A stretch of 64,000 bases of DNA from Streptomyces sannanensis (GCF_039536205.1 NZ_BAAAYL010000001.1:7006001-7070000), one strand, 5' to 3'. Shown: positions 47,337-56,440, counted from the first letter of the stretch. Notes: generated from the sequence alone by a model not told the origin. Translations and numbers: made by a program.

Positions 47337-47806
47337 CCCTGCTTCCTGCCGTCAACCTTGAACAGCCCGGACGAAGGCTCGGCCAGGATCCCGCGCTCCA
47401 CCAGCCTCTTCAGCTTCGAGCGCATCCCCTCCACATGCCGCGGCTCGGTCCCCAGACCCAGGTGCTGGCAGACCTCTTTGCAGCGCATCGCCGCCCCAGA
47501 GGTCGCGAACAGGGCGATGATCTCCCGGTACTCCGGCGACATCACCGTCACATCCAGCTCTGCCTCGGCCTTCACCAGCGCCACGGCGACCCCGCCGACA
47601 CCCTCACCCGCGTCCGTGCCTGGTACCGGAGAAGACGGCGCGGCCAGCACCTCCTCCACCGTCTCCCGCGCGATCTGCAACCGCGCCAGCCGCTCCTCGG
47701 CCCGCGACAACTCCTCGGACAGACCAGCGATCTGCTCACGCAGCCGCTCGACCTGGCCCAGCACTTCAGCCCGCCTGGCCTCCAACGCCTCCATCAACGA
47801 CGGCAC
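47330..47806 (-). CDS. ISKra4 accessory protein, coiled coil plus winged helix
   Basis: About 158 aa. An N-terminal coiled coil (LGQVERLREQIAGLSEELSR, AEERLARLQIARETVEE) is followed by a helix-turn-helix-like C-terminus (MRCKEVCQHLGLGTEPRHVE, GMRSKLKRLVERGILAE). It lies upstream of the transposase in the same operon and may help end binding or control expression. Starts at 47836, 47830 or 47794 are also possible. Confidence 0.8.
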   Translation of the reverse strand: MPSLMEALEARRAEVLGQVERLREQIAGLSEELSRAEERLARLQIARETVEEVLAAPSSPVPGTDAGEGVGGVAVALVKAEAELDVTVMSPEYREIIALFATSGAAMRCKEVCQHLGLGTEPRHVEGMRSKLKRLVERGILAEPSSGLFKVDGRKQGW

Positions 47807-47943
47807 ACCACACCCACCCTCGCTCAGCACCCGCACCCCTCACAGCGGGCTCGACCCCGGCGACGGTAAAAGCCGGCACGACCAGCCACATCCCGAACCT
47901 CTGCGAATCACCCCAACGAGGCACCCTCATCAGATCTGCACCC

Positions 47944-48110
47944 GCATACGTGTGCCCCACCCCCAGGTGGGCGAGCGTGAGCAGGGCCTGGCGGCCGGAG
48001 CTCAGACGCCGCCAGTGGGAGCCGATCGCGCGACGGTGCTGCCGCAGACGGGTGGACAGGAAGCGTAGGGCAGAACTGGACACGTCGACGCCCGACGGGT
48101 AGACAAGCAC
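47944..48110 (-). pseudogene. IS5 (IS1647/IS112-like) transposase N-terminus
   Basis: MLVYPSGVDVSSSALRFLST, RLRQHRRAIGSHWRRLSSGR, QALLTLAHLGVGHTYA is the typical start of this transposase subgroup. It is broken at the ISKra4 target site; the next 15 codons lie at 45705-45756. The remainder of the gene is absent. Confidence 0.88.
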
Positions 48111-48279
48111 GCGAAGCCTCCGGTGGAGACGGTTCTCTTGGTCGAAAACCCATCTACCAGGGGCTTCACCACATTTTCAGCCCAACCACCCTGTCTTTGC
48201 GGCAGGTTGGAAGGAGCTCACGTGCTTCCCCGCCCTCCCGGTCAACACCCGTTCGCTCCCGGTAAAGGTCTATAGACCC

Positions 48280-49404
48280 GTGAATGCTTCAGACCCGCAC
48301 GTCAACGCCTTCGCCGAGATCTTCGGCGATCCGCCGGCCGACTACGCCGTACCTGTCGACTGGGCGGCAGTCGAGTCCTGGTTGGGGACGAGCCTGCCCG
48401 CCGACTACAAGGCCATCGCCGCCGCGTACGGCCCACTCGACATTGGCGCCTGGCTCTGGCTTCACATGCCATGCGTCAACCGCGGGTGGTTCGACTATGG
48501 GGCCTGGGTGCAGCAGACTCGGCGTGATGCCCCTGGTGTCCTTCCCTTCGGCGCCACCCGTACAGCCGACACCCTCTACTGGGACACCACAGCATCCGAC
48601 GACCCCGACCAGTGGCCGGTCGTCATGCACTGTCAGGACGACGAGAACGCGGGCCGCGACTCCTGGCGGCGCTTCGCGAGCCCGCTCGTGCCGACGCTGG
48701 CCCGGCTCGTGGCCGACGGCATGCGCCCAGTGGCCGCCCGAAGTGGCATGCAAACCGACCTGGAGCGCACCCCGTGGACACCGCCGCCTCGGCGACCGGA
48801 GCCAACCGCTCAACAGCGGGCGGCGCTCACCACAGGCAGCGGGCTGGAGACTCTGATCGCACTCGTCCCGCCGCCGGAGACACCCACGCTCGGTAAGCAC
48901 AACTGGGACTGGCTGTACGAACGGCTGGGCACACGTCTGCCCGGCGAGTACGTACGACTGATGGAGCGGTACGGGGCCGGCTCCTGGTGCGGCTGGCTGC
49001 GCTTCAACATCCCCTTCGACGAGGACCAGCACGCGCTCGCACCGTGGGCCGAGTGGTACGCGGAGACCTACCAGGGGCAGCGAGCAGAGTTCCCTGAGTA
49101 CCATCCCCTGGCTGTCTATCCCGAGCCCGGGGGATTCCTGCCCTTCGCCGACTCCATCGACGGCGACCAACTGTGCTGGCTGACCGAAGGTGCCACGCCG
49201 GACGACTGGCCATTGATCGTTGTACCGCGCCATGCCGCCCAAGGCCCACCGCTCAACACCGACCTCACCAAAACCCTGCTGGAGTGGCTGCGCGGCCGGT
49301 TCGCAACCGAGGGTCTGCCCCCGCTCGGACGCCGCGACGAGAACCCCCTCGACTACATCGAATTCGAGCGCTACGACGCAGAACCAGCCGCTGATGGCCA
49401 ATGA
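48280..49404 (+). CDS. Tandem SUKH (SMI1/KNR4) domain protein
   Basis: The 374-aa protein has two SUKH-type domains. The first is WAAVESWLGTSLPADYKAIA, YGPLDIGAWLWLH, GVLPFGATRTADTLYWDT. The second is WDWLYERLGTRLPGEYVRLM, YGAGSWCGWLRFN, GFLPFADSIDGDQLCWLTEG. SUKH proteins are mostly immunity proteins against polymorphic toxins. No toxin gene is adjacent, so this is an orphan immunity-like gene in the island. GTG start; ribosome site weak. Confidence 0.88.
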   Translation: MNASDPHVNAFAEIFGDPPADYAVPVDWAAVESWLGTSLPADYKAIAAAYGPLDIGAWLWLHMPCVNRGWFDYGAWVQQTRRDAPGVLPFGATRTADTLYWDTTASDDPDQWPVVMHCQDDENAGRDSWRRFASPLVPTLARLVADGMRPVAARSGMQTDLERTPWTPPPRRPEPTAQQRAALTTGSGLETLIALVPPPETPTLGKHNWDWLYERLGTRLPGEYVRLMERYGAGSWCGWLRFNIPFDEDQHALAPWAEWYAETYQGQRAEFPEYHPLAVYPEPGGFLPFADSIDGDQLCWLTEGATPDDWPLIVVPRHAAQGPPLNTDLTKTLLEWLRGRFATEGLPPLGRRDENPLDYIEFERYDAEPAADGQ

Positions 49405-49692
49405 TTCAGCGCCGCATCGGTCGAGTTCGAGATAGGTAGCCGACTCCATCAGCACAACCCACCCTGTCGCCGCCGCTCCACGGCAGGCTTCTGCGATCTC
49501 GGCGCGCGGCTCACTCGCGGAAGCGGAGGCGATCTACTTCGCGGACAAGGGGTACCAAGGGGTACCAAGGTACCGGCCCCGCGGTCCTGGTGCCCTACCA
49601 AAAGTCGATCTCGGAGACCATGTCGCGGTCCCCCTTTGCCTGCACCGCCGGCCGGGCATCTGGCAGGAACGGTGTATCGGGGTGTGGGCAGG
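49405..49692. other. Intergenic debris
   Basis: No supported gene. The plus strand briefly reads AEAEAIYFADKGYQG, reminiscent of the third catalytic block of IS5-type transposases, and nearby GGGGTACCAAG is repeated. Too short and degenerate for a firm call. Confidence 0.35.
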
Positions 49693-50049
49693 TCAGTCGC
49701 GCAGGGCTGATCGCGGGTCGTCCTCGTCGTCCGGGGCGTTGAGGGAATCGGCGTCTTCGTAGGCGGGTGAGGGTAGGCGTGCGCCCCGGCTGACCGCGAT
49801 CCGGTGCACATTGGTCAGAGCTTCGGTCAACTGGACCGCCAACAGGTGTAGTTCGCCGGGCGTCCACTGAAGCCCGCCCAGAATGCGCTGCGCCTCCTGG
49901 AGGAGTTCACCGGCCAGACCGAGCTGGGCGGACTCCACGTTGTTCGCGAGCCGGGACAGGTATCCCGTCCCGTCACTTGCGAGATAGCAAGGCTTCCCCT
50001 CTGGGCCCGCCCATGGCAGCAGGCGGAGCTGGCCGGTTCCGCTCGTCAT
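49693..50049 (-). CDS. Small hypothetical protein (118 aa)
   Basis: MTSGTGQLRLLPWAGPEGKP begins a soluble protein with a helical middle (YLSRLANNVESAQLGLAGEL, LQEAQRILGG, LTEALTNVHRIAVSRG) and a very acidic tail (NAPDDEDDPRSALRD). No known domain was recognised. The ATG overlaps the stop of the preceding small gene (ATGA), so the two form an operon. Proteins of this look accompany XRE-TPR regulators in streptomycetes. Confidence 0.75.
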   Translation of the reverse strand: MTSGTGQLRLLPWAGPEGKPCYLASDGTGYLSRLANNVESAQLGLAGELLQEAQRILGGLQWTPGELHLLAVQLTEALTNVHRIAVSRGARLPSPAYEDADSLNAPDDEDDPRSALRD

Positions 50050-50348
50050 GCGCTGACCTCCACTCCGTGGAGCAACCGGGGGCCGATGTCGATGCCGTGG
50101 ACCGCCAGCCACAGCGCGCGACGCCGTGCCCGTTGTCTCTGGGCCTCCCGCCGCTCGTGCGCGACCAGGTACGGGCGTACCAGCCCGACCTGCTCGCCCC
50201 GCAGCCCCGGGGCAGCCGATGCGCGAGGCTGATAGACGGTCGAGGCCATGAAGCCGGCGGTTTGGTGATCTCGTCTGCGGTGGCGGCCCGGCGCGGGCCG
50301 GAGCAGCCGCAGCAGCGGCTCGAAGATGCGGGCGAAACAGTGCGGCAT
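50046..50348 (-). CDS. Small basic hypothetical protein (100 aa)
   Basis: MPHCFARIFEPLLRLLRPAP begins a short Arg-rich protein containing GLRGEQVGLVRPYLVAHERR and ALWLAVHGIDIGPRLLHGVE. No domain is assigned. It is first in a two-gene operon whose upstream region carries the perfect palindrome at 50481. It looks like streptomycete proteins found beside XRE regulators, but the function is unknown. Confidence 0.72.
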   Translation of the reverse strand: MPHCFARIFEPLLRLLRPAPGRHRRRDHQTAGFMASTVYQPRASAAPGLRGEQVGLVRPYLVAHERREAQRQRARRRALWLAVHGIDIGPRLLHGVEVSA

Positions 50349-50391
50349 GTCGACGCTCCCTATCAGCGTTGGCCACGCCCCCGGACCGTTC

Positions 50392-50426
50392 CTCCCCAAG
50401 CTCTCGACTCCGTTCGAGTCGGGGAG
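50392..50426 (-). repeat. REP-like hairpin after XRE gene
   Basis: CTCCCC and GGGGAG form an outer stem around CGACTC/GAGTCG. It resembles the CTCTCGGCTTCGCTCGAG element found inside the LysR gene and may terminate the XRE transcript. Confidence 0.5.
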
Positions 50427-50480
50427 ATGGTCACGGGGATCCTGACTGAACGTCAGCCTGCCGACCGGCGATGCACGGCA

Positions 50481-50500
50481 GTTGCACCGAATGGTGCAAC
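50481..50500. promoter_or_regulatory. Perfect 20-bp operator-like palindrome
   Basis: GTTGCACCGAATGGTGCAAC has perfect 8-bp arms around GAAT. It sits 20 bp after the XRE gene's stop and 133 bp before the two-gene operon it probably controls. The XRE protein is the natural candidate to bind it. Confidence 0.6.
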
Positions 50501-50519
50501 TCCTCTTGCCTGGAATCTG

Positions 50520-51716
50520 CTATATCCCGACCCACTCCGCGTACTGCGCCAGCGATCCGCTGCGGGACCGTTCGCGGCGCTTGAGTGCCAGAACGGTGTC
50601 CCGCACCGTCGGGTGGTAGCGCGTCTGCTGCGGCGCGATGCGCCGGGCCCGCTGCAGACAGTTCAGAGACTGCTCCGGGCGGCCTTCCCAGGCGTAGGCC
50701 CGACCCAGGTCCATCCAGTGGTGCCCGGCCCGGGACCGGGTCCAGTCAGGTGGGATCCGCACGTCCTTGGCGCGTTCGATGGCCAGGCCGAACTCGTCCA
50801 TCTCCGAAGCCATGGCGACGGCATGGACGGCAACGTTGACCGGCCCCCAGGTCACGCCGTAGTCGGGCAGTTCGCCCGTCTGACGGGCCAGGGCACGGGC
50901 CTCGGCGAGCCGTGCCTCAGCGTGGTCCCGGTCCTTCGCTCGGCCCGCGATCACCGCGGCCCGCAGGTGAAGCATCCCTCGCATGGCGTCGATGGCTGCC
51001 GGGCGGTGTGCGTCCTGGCCTTCAAGATCCCGCAGCGCGCGGTCGACTACGCGCACACCGATGTCGTACCGGCCGGATGCCATCGTGGTCTGCGCTCGGA
51101 GGAAGGCATGCATGGCCGCCAGACCCGGCTCATCGGCACGCGGCGCGGCCCATGCCAAGCGGTCCAGTGCCACGGTGGCCAGGTCGATGTACCCGAACTT
51201 CCACGCCATGGTGAACACACAGCGGAACGTACCCGCCAGGCACTCGTAGGCCAGCCGCTGGTCCTCTCCGGAGCTGGTGTGGACGGCCTGGACACACTCG
51301 TCGATCAAGCCTGGAAGATCACGGACCATGTCCGTGTACTCCGCCTGGCGACGCTGCTCCAGCGCGCGCTGGACATCAGCACGGATGAGCGCGATCGGGC
51401 GCGGGGCCGTTTCCCAGTCCAGAGCGATGTCCCAGTTCTCCAGCCCTTCACGGATCGGCTGGATCAGCGCATCCATCCGGTCCCGGCGCAGCTCCTCGGC
51501 GTACGGCTGCCCCAGGAGATCGGACGTGGAGACACCAAGTGCGCGGGCACAGGCCGCAATAAAAGCCGGGGACGCGGGCTTCTGCCCGCACTCGACCTTC
51601 GACAACAGCGACTTCGACACATGGGCCCGCATCGCCAGGCCCTGCTGCGTCAGGCCACGCTGCTTCCGGATACGGGCGATCCGAGTGCCGGTGTGCTCCT
51701 CGATGCTCTGCGACAC
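50520..51716 (-). CDS. XRE-family regulator with TPR-like C-terminus
   Basis: The 398-aa protein has an N-terminal Cro/CI-type helix-turn-helix (IARIRKQRGLTQQGLAMRAH, VSKSLLSKVECGQKPASPAF). Then comes a long helical, TPR-like region (LARQTGELPDYGVTWG, MDLGRAYAWEGRPEQSLNCL, QRARRIAPQQTRYHPTVRDT). Such proteins sense small molecules or peptides through the TPR part. It lies upstream, on the same strand, of two small genes. The GTG start (VSQSIEEHTG) is chosen by fit to the domain. Confidence 0.88.
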   Translation of the reverse strand: MSQSIEEHTGTRIARIRKQRGLTQQGLAMRAHVSKSLLSKVECGQKPASPAFIAACARALGVSTSDLLGQPYAEELRRDRMDALIQPIREGLENWDIALDWETAPRPIALIRADVQRALEQRRQAEYTDMVRDLPGLIDECVQAVHTSSGEDQRLAYECLAGTFRCVFTMAWKFGYIDLATVALDRLAWAAPRADEPGLAAMHAFLRAQTTMASGRYDIGVRVVDRALRDLEGQDAHRPAAIDAMRGMLHLRAAVIAGRAKDRDHAEARLAEARALARQTGELPDYGVTWGPVNVAVHAVAMASEMDEFGLAIERAKDVRIPPDWTRSRAGHHWMDLGRAYAWEGRPEQSLNCLQRARRIAPQQTRYHPTVRDTVLALKRRERSRSGSLAQYAEWVGI

Positions 51717-51937
51717 GGCGAACTCCGTTCTGCGGCAACACCCAGACGGTACCCGCGCCACACCGCACCGGATCAGCCGAACGCTGATCACGCCGGATGG
51801 ACGCAGCCCCCATTCACCGCTGGTCCGGGCAGTGATGGGCGGCCGGGCTCTTTTTGTCGTCGGCGATCACCAGTGCCATTACGGGTACGTCGAACGGGGC
51901 CCCTGGCCTTCGGCGTCAGGGGAGCAACGATGTGCGC

Positions 51938-52153
51938 CTACCCCGCGTCCTCCAGGCGGAAGCCGACCTTCATGCCCACCTGGTAGTGGGCGATCGCGCC
52001 TTCCGCGATATGGCCGCGGATCTCGGTCACCTCGAACCAGTCGAGGCTGCGCAGCGTCTGGGAGGCGCGCGCGATGCCGTTGCGGATGGCCTGGTCGAGA
52101 CCCTCGGTCGAGCTGCCGACGATCTCGGCGACCTTGTAGATGTGGTTCGACAT
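51938..52153 (-). CDS. Dodecin, flavin-storage protein
   Basis: The 71-aa protein MSNHIYKVAEIVGSSTEG... LDQAIRNGIARASQTLRSLD, WFEVTEIRGHIAEGAIAHYQ, VGMKVGFRLEDAG has the full dodecin pattern, with the flavin-stacking Trp in DWFEV. Dodecins assemble as 12-mers that bind riboflavin or FMN. GAGGAGA upstream supports the ATG. It marks the return to conserved sequence after the island. Confidence 0.95.
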   Translation of the reverse strand: MSNHIYKVAEIVGSSTEGLDQAIRNGIARASQTLRSLDWFEVTEIRGHIAEGAIAHYQVGMKVGFRLEDAG

Positions 52154-52291
52154 GAGAGCCGTTCTCCTCTCGGTACGTCACTCCACGGTGCCCCACCGGG
52201 CGGTACTCCGCGAGGCGTGGCCGGGGGCCGAACAGGCGAAAACGGCCATGTCCGCCATGGTGTGCCGCCCCGGGGGCAGCGCCGCGGCGCT

Positions 52292-53791
52292 ATGGCTTTC
52301 CGCATGGCACTTCTCCCCCCTCCTGTTCAGGACACCGGCGAGGTTCGGGCGCCGGAAGCGCGGCAAGACCGCCCGCGTCAGCCGGTCGGTGTGTGGCTGT
52401 GGCCCGCGCTGGCCACACTGGCGATGACCATGTACCGGATCGGGCGGCCGCAGATGGGCGGCGACGAGCTGGCCAGCTGGGACATCGCCGGCCGTACGGC
52501 CGAGCAGTTGCTCGGGACGGTGCAGCGGGTGGACGCGGTGCTCGGCGCGTACTACTTCATGCTGCATGCGTGGATGACCGTCTTCGGGGAATCGGCCACC
52601 GCCGTGCGCATGCCCTCCGCACTGGCCATGATCGGTGCCGCCGTCTGTGTGGCGCTGACCGGGCAGCGGCTGTTCGGCCGCCGGGCCGGGCTCGCCGGCG
52701 GCCTGTTGTTCGCCGTGATCCCGGCGGTGAGCAGGTTCGGCCACGAGGCCCGTCCTTACGCCCTGACGCTGCTGGCCGTGTCCCTGGCCACGCTGATGCT
52801 GCTCCGGGCCCTGGACCGCCCCCGCAGCTGGTGGCGCTGGACGGGCTACGCCCTGTGCGTGGAGTTCATCGGACTCATGCATCTGGTCGCCCTGACCGCC
52901 CTTCTGGGCCATCTCCTCGCGGCGATCTTCCGGGGCCGGCAGGAGCGCCGGGCGCTGTGGGGTTTCTGTATCGCCGCAGTGACCGGTGTGGCCTGTGTGG
53001 TTCCGGTGATTCTGCTGGGCAGGTCGCAGGCGTCCCGGCAGCTCTACTGGATCGCCAAGCCGGACGGATGGGGACTGGTCGACATCTGGCCCCAGATCTT
53101 CGCCTCCGCACTGTGCGCGGGGGCGGTGATCATGCTGGCCGCTCTGGCATGGAGGGAACGGAACGACACCCTCCTGTGGTGCACCGCACTCGCCGTGCTG
53201 CCACCACTGGTGATCTGGGTGGCCTCCCACGGGCAGATCTCCTACTTCTACTTCCGGTACATGCTCTTCACCCTGCCGGCGTGGGCGGTCCTGGCAGGGG
53301 CCGGGCTCGCCGCGGCGGTACGGTTCAAGGCCGCGCTCGCGGCGGCCCTGGCGGTACTCGCCCTGCTCACGCTGCCCGTGCAGAAGGCGGTGCGGGAGAC
53401 TTTCGAACACCACCTGGGGCTGAGCATGGACTTCGAAGGAGCCGCCCGGGCCATCCGCAAGTACTACGCCCCCGGGGACGCGGTGGTCTACGACCGCATG
53501 GAGGACAGCCGGGGCGTCAGCTTCTATCTTCCGCGCGAGCTCAGCATGCGTGATGTCTTCGTTGCCAGGTCGGCGGCCGAACTCCATGAGTCGGACCCGG
53601 TCTACTGCCCCCGTCCGGCCGAGTGCGTGGGAAAGGAGAAGCGGCTCTGGCTCGTGGTCAGGGGCGGCGACCCGGACCCGCTGCAGGGCCTGCCCGGCCC
53701 CCAGGCGGACGCGCTCCGCGCCCACTACACGGCATCCGGGACGGAGCGCATGACCGGCCTGACCGTGGCGCTGCTGGTGCGCAAGGACTGA
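52292..53791 (+). CDS. GT39-type membrane glycosyltransferase
   Basis: The 499-aa protein has about ten helices and the early extracytoplasmic acidic motif MGGDELASWDIAGRT typical of ArnT/PMT-like enzymes that use polyprenyl-phosphate sugars. A soluble C-terminal part follows (YAPGDAVVYDRMEDSRGVSF). Acceptor and sugar are not predictable. ATG at 52304 is an alternative start. It is divergent from dodecin. Confidence 0.85.
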   Translation: MAFRMALLPPPVQDTGEVRAPEARQDRPRQPVGVWLWPALATLAMTMYRIGRPQMGGDELASWDIAGRTAEQLLGTVQRVDAVLGAYYFMLHAWMTVFGESATAVRMPSALAMIGAAVCVALTGQRLFGRRAGLAGGLLFAVIPAVSRFGHEARPYALTLLAVSLATLMLLRALDRPRSWWRWTGYALCVEFIGLMHLVALTALLGHLLAAIFRGRQERRALWGFCIAAVTGVACVVPVILLGRSQASRQLYWIAKPDGWGLVDIWPQIFASALCAGAVIMLAALAWRERNDTLLWCTALAVLPPLVIWVASHGQISYFYFRYMLFTLPAWAVLAGAGLAAAVRFKAALAAALAVLALLTLPVQKAVRETFEHHLGLSMDFEGAARAIRKYYAPGDAVVYDRMEDSRGVSFYLPRELSMRDVFVARSAAELHESDPVYCPRPAECVGKEKRLWLVVRGGDPDPLQGLPGPQADALRAHYTASGTERMTGLTVALLVRKD

Positions 53792-53937
53792 CCCGTCCGG
53801 GTCCCCTGGCGTCGCCGGGACCGGCGGCGCCCGGCATTCAGCAGCCGCACATCCACAGGCCCCGTCGAGGTCATGTCGAAGCCGGCCCGGGGCGGAAGAA
53901 AGTGAGGTGCATCTTCCGCCCGGCACAGGAGAACGAC

Positions 53938-54717
53938 ATGACCGCCATGCCCGCCTCGCCCGCCGCCCTTCCAGCCCCGCCCGCGGGCTCCGGCTATCTG
54001 GTCTCGCTCGCCCGGGACCAGCACGACGTCCGCGCCGCGCAGCGCCTGCGGCACCAGGTGTTCGCCGGTGAGATGGGTGCCCGGCTCGAAGGACCCGAGC
54101 CGGGGCTGGACATCGACGCCTTCGACGCGTACTGCGACCACCTGCTGGTGCGCGAGCAGGCCACCGGCGAGGTCGTCGGTACATACCGGGTGCTGCCCCC
54201 CGACCGGGCCCGGGTGGCCGGCCGGCTCTACTCCGACGGCGAGTTCGACCTCGGACGGCTCGACCCCATCCGTCACGACCTCGTCGAGGTGGGCCGCTCC
54301 TGTGTGCACCCCGACCACCGCAACGGCGCCGTCATCGCGCTCGTCTGGGCCGGACTCGCCCGTTACATGAGCCGTACCGGGCACACCTGGCTGGCCGGCT
54401 GCTGCTCCATCCCCCTCGCGGACGGTGGGACCCTCGCCGCCGGCACCTGGGACACCGTCGCCGCCAAGCACCTCGCCCCCGAGGAGTACCGGGTGACCCC
54501 GTTGCGGCCCTGGAGCCCCGAAGGCATCGAGCGTCCCGCGGGGCGCACCGAGATCCCGGCATTGCTGCGCGGCTATCTGCGGCTGGGCGCCTGGGTCTGC
54601 GGGGAGCCCGCGTACGACCCGGACTTCGGGGTCGCCGACCTGTACGTGCTGCTGTCGCTGCGCCGCACCAACCCCCGCTATCTGCGCCACTTCCTCTCGC
54701 TGGCCCCGGTGCGATGA
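53938..54717 (+). CDS. olsB: Ornithine N-acyltransferase, OlsB-like
   Basis: The 259-aa GNAT-fold enzyme has RAAQRLRHQVFAGEMGARL, DHLLVREQATGEVVGTYRVL, EVGRSCVHPDHRNG and ADLYVLLSL, all matching OlsB/hemolysin-like acyltransferases. It would attach a 3-hydroxyacyl chain to ornithine, the first step of ornithine-lipid synthesis. AGGAGA upstream supports the ATG. Its stop overlaps the olsA start by ATGA. In several bacteria this pair is induced by phosphate limitation. Confidence 0.88.
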   Translation: MTAMPASPAALPAPPAGSGYLVSLARDQHDVRAAQRLRHQVFAGEMGARLEGPEPGLDIDAFDAYCDHLLVREQATGEVVGTYRVLPPDRARVAGRLYSDGEFDLGRLDPIRHDLVEVGRSCVHPDHRNGAVIALVWAGLARYMSRTGHTWLAGCCSIPLADGGTLAAGTWDTVAAKHLAPEEYRVTPLRPWSPEGIERPAGRTEIPALLRGYLRLGAWVCGEPAYDPDFGVADLYVLLSLRRTNPRYLRHFLSLAPVR

Positions 54718-55583
54718 ACGTCTGGCTGCCCGTCTCGCCCTGCACCCCGCCGCGCTGTGCCCATCACACGGGCCGGGCCGCCTCGCCCCTGCGCGCCGCC
54801 CTCCGGCTGCTCGCCGGCATCGTGGCGGTGCTGGCGGGGGTGCTGCTCTCGCCGGTGGTGCTGCGGCTGTCCGCGGTCCCCAGGGAGCGCCTGACCCGTC
54901 TCTGGTCCCGTGCCGTGCTGCGCGCCTTCGGGGTACGGATACGCATCACCGGCGAGCCCCGGCAGGGGGCGGCACTGGTCGTCGCCAACCACATCTCATG
55001 GCTGGACGTGCCGCTGCTCGCCGCCGTGCTGCCCGGACGGATGCTCGCCAAGAGCGAGATTCGGCGCTGGCCCGTGCTGGGGCCGCTCGCGGCCCGGGGT
55101 GCCACGCTGTTCATCGACCGCGACCGGTTGCGCGCCCTGCCCGGCACGGTGCGGGCGATCAGCGACGCGCTGACGGCGGGTTCCCGGGTGCTGGTCTTCC
55201 CCGAGGGCAGCACCTGGTGCGGGCGGCGGCAGGGCCGGTTCCGGCATGCCGCATTGCAGGCCGCACTGGACGCGGGCGTGGATGTGCAGCCCGTACGGAT
55301 CAGCTACCGCGGCCCGGACGGCGAGACCAGTGGGGCGGCCGCGTTCGTCGGTGACGACACCCTGGTCGCGTCGCTGTGGCGGGTCGCGGCGGCCGGCCGG
55401 CTCACCGCCGAGATCCGGGTGCTGCCCCGGATCCCGGCGGCCCGCCATGCCGACCGCCGTTCCCTGGCACGGGCTGCTCAGTCGGCGGTGGAGAGCGACA
55501 GCGCGAACCTCCCGGCCTCATCCGTCCACCAGTTCCGCAGCGTCAGCCCGGCGGCGGCCAGTTCGGCCCGTACACCGTCCTGA
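54714..55583 (+). CDS. olsA: Lyso-ornithine lipid O-acyltransferase, OlsA/PlsC-like
   Basis: The 289-aa protein has an N-terminal membrane segment ([20 protein letters not shown]) and PlsC acyltransferase blocks: NHISWLD (the NHxxxxD catalytic motif), [10 protein letters not shown], and [10 protein letters not shown]. With OlsB it would complete ornithine lipid by O-acylation. The 3' 106 bp overlap the convergent egtD gene; the last 35 residues lie in this overlap and are low in family resemblance. Confidence 0.88.
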   Translation: MNVWLPVSPCTPPRCAHHTGRAASPLRAALRLLAGIVAVLAGVLLSPVVLRLSAVPRERLTRLWSRAVLRAFGVRIRITGEPRQGAALVVANHISWLDVPLLAAVLPGRMLAKSEIRRWPVLGPLAARGATLFIDRDRLRALPGTVRAISDALTAGSRVLVFPEGSTWCGRRQGRFRHAALQAALDAGVDVQPVRISYRGPDGETSGAAAFVGDDTLVASLWRVAAAGRLTAEIRVLPRIPAARHADRRSLARAAQSAVESDSANLPASSVHQFRSVSPAAASSARTPS

Positions 55584-56440
55584 CGGAATTTCGCCGACAC
55601 CTCGGTACGCATCTCCTCGCCGTACTCGAAGGGCACCACGAGATCCAGATCGCGGATCTTGACGGTGAGCGTCTGCCGTGCCCGCAGCCTCATCTCGATC
55701 CATTCGTTCTTCCTGTCCCAGACGGCCACGTGCGCGAAGTCGTCGGCGTCGAAGTCGGCACCGAGTTCGCGGTTGATGACCGCTAGGACGTTCTTGTTGA
55801 AGTCTGCGGTGACCCCGGCCGCGTCGTCGTACGCGGCCACCAGTGTGTCCTCGTCCTTGACCAGGTCGGTGCCGAGCAGCAGGCTGTCCCCGGGCTTGAG
55901 CAACGACCGTACGGACCGCAGGAACACGGCCCGTTCGGCGGGCAGCAGATTGCCGATCGTGCCGCCGAGGAACGCCACCAGACGCGGCCCGGGGGTGCCG
56001 GGCAGGGCGAGCCCACGGGTGAAGTCGGCGACCAGGGCGTGCACCCGCAGCCCGGGCCGCTCGTCGAGGATCGCCTCGGCGGCCCCGGTGAGGGCGCTTT
56101 CGCTCACGTCGACCGGCACATAGCCGTGCAGGTCCGGCAGGGCGTCCAGCAGATGGCGGGTCTTGTCGGACGAGCCCGAGCCGAGCTCCACCAGGGTGCG
56201 CGCGCCGGACAGACCGGCGATCTCCGCCGAGCGGTGGATCAGGATCTCCCGCTCGGCGCGGGTGGGGTAGTACTCGGGCAGCCGGGTGATCTCCTCGAAG
56301 AGCTCACTGCCGTGTGCGTCGTAGAACCACTTCGGCGGCAGCGTCTTGGGGTTTCGGGTCAGCCCGTGCAGCACATCGGCTCGCAGGTCGGCGTCCGTGG
56401 CGTCCTCGGGCAGGGTGCGGGTCAGCAGGAACGGGCTCAC
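55478..56440 (-). CDS. egtD: L-histidine N-alpha-methyltransferase
   Basis: The 320-aa SAM enzyme makes hercynine (trimethyl-histidine), the first step of ergothioneine synthesis. Motifs: [83 protein letters not shown] overlaps the egtC stop (GTGA). It is last in the egtABCD operon. Confidence 0.95.
   Translation of the reverse strand: MSPFLLTRTLPEDATDADLRADVLHGLTRNPKTLPPKWFYDAHGSELFEEITRLPEYYPTRAEREILIHRSAEIAGLSGARTLVELGSGSSDKTRHLLDALPDLHGYVPVDVSESALTGAAEAILDERPGLRVHALVADFTRGLALPGTPGPRLVAFLGGTIGNLLPAERAVFLRSVRSLLKPGDSLLLGTDLVKDEDTLVAAYDDAAGVTADFNKNVLAVINRELGADFDADDFAHVAVWDRKNEWIEMRLRARQTLTVKIRDLDLVVPFEYGEEMRTEVSAKFRQDGVRAELAAAGLTLRNWWTDEAGRFALSLSTAD

Larger units (their letters stand above)
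45757..47943. mobile_element. ISKra4-family insertion sequence, 2187 bp, intact
   Basis: The ends are 23-bp inverted repeats with 21 matches (both begin GGGTGCAGATCT and end GAGGGTGC). They are flanked by the perfect 9-bp target duplication GCATACGTG (45748-45756 and 47944-47952). It carries a transposase and an accessory ORF in one operon and is inserted in an IS5-family transposase gene. Intact frames and an exact target duplication indicate a recent arrival. Confidence 0.93.

Noticed and set aside
49500..49610. IS5 transposase fragment (YFADKGYQG)
   Set aside because: Only about ten residues match and the flanking sequence does not continue the family pattern.
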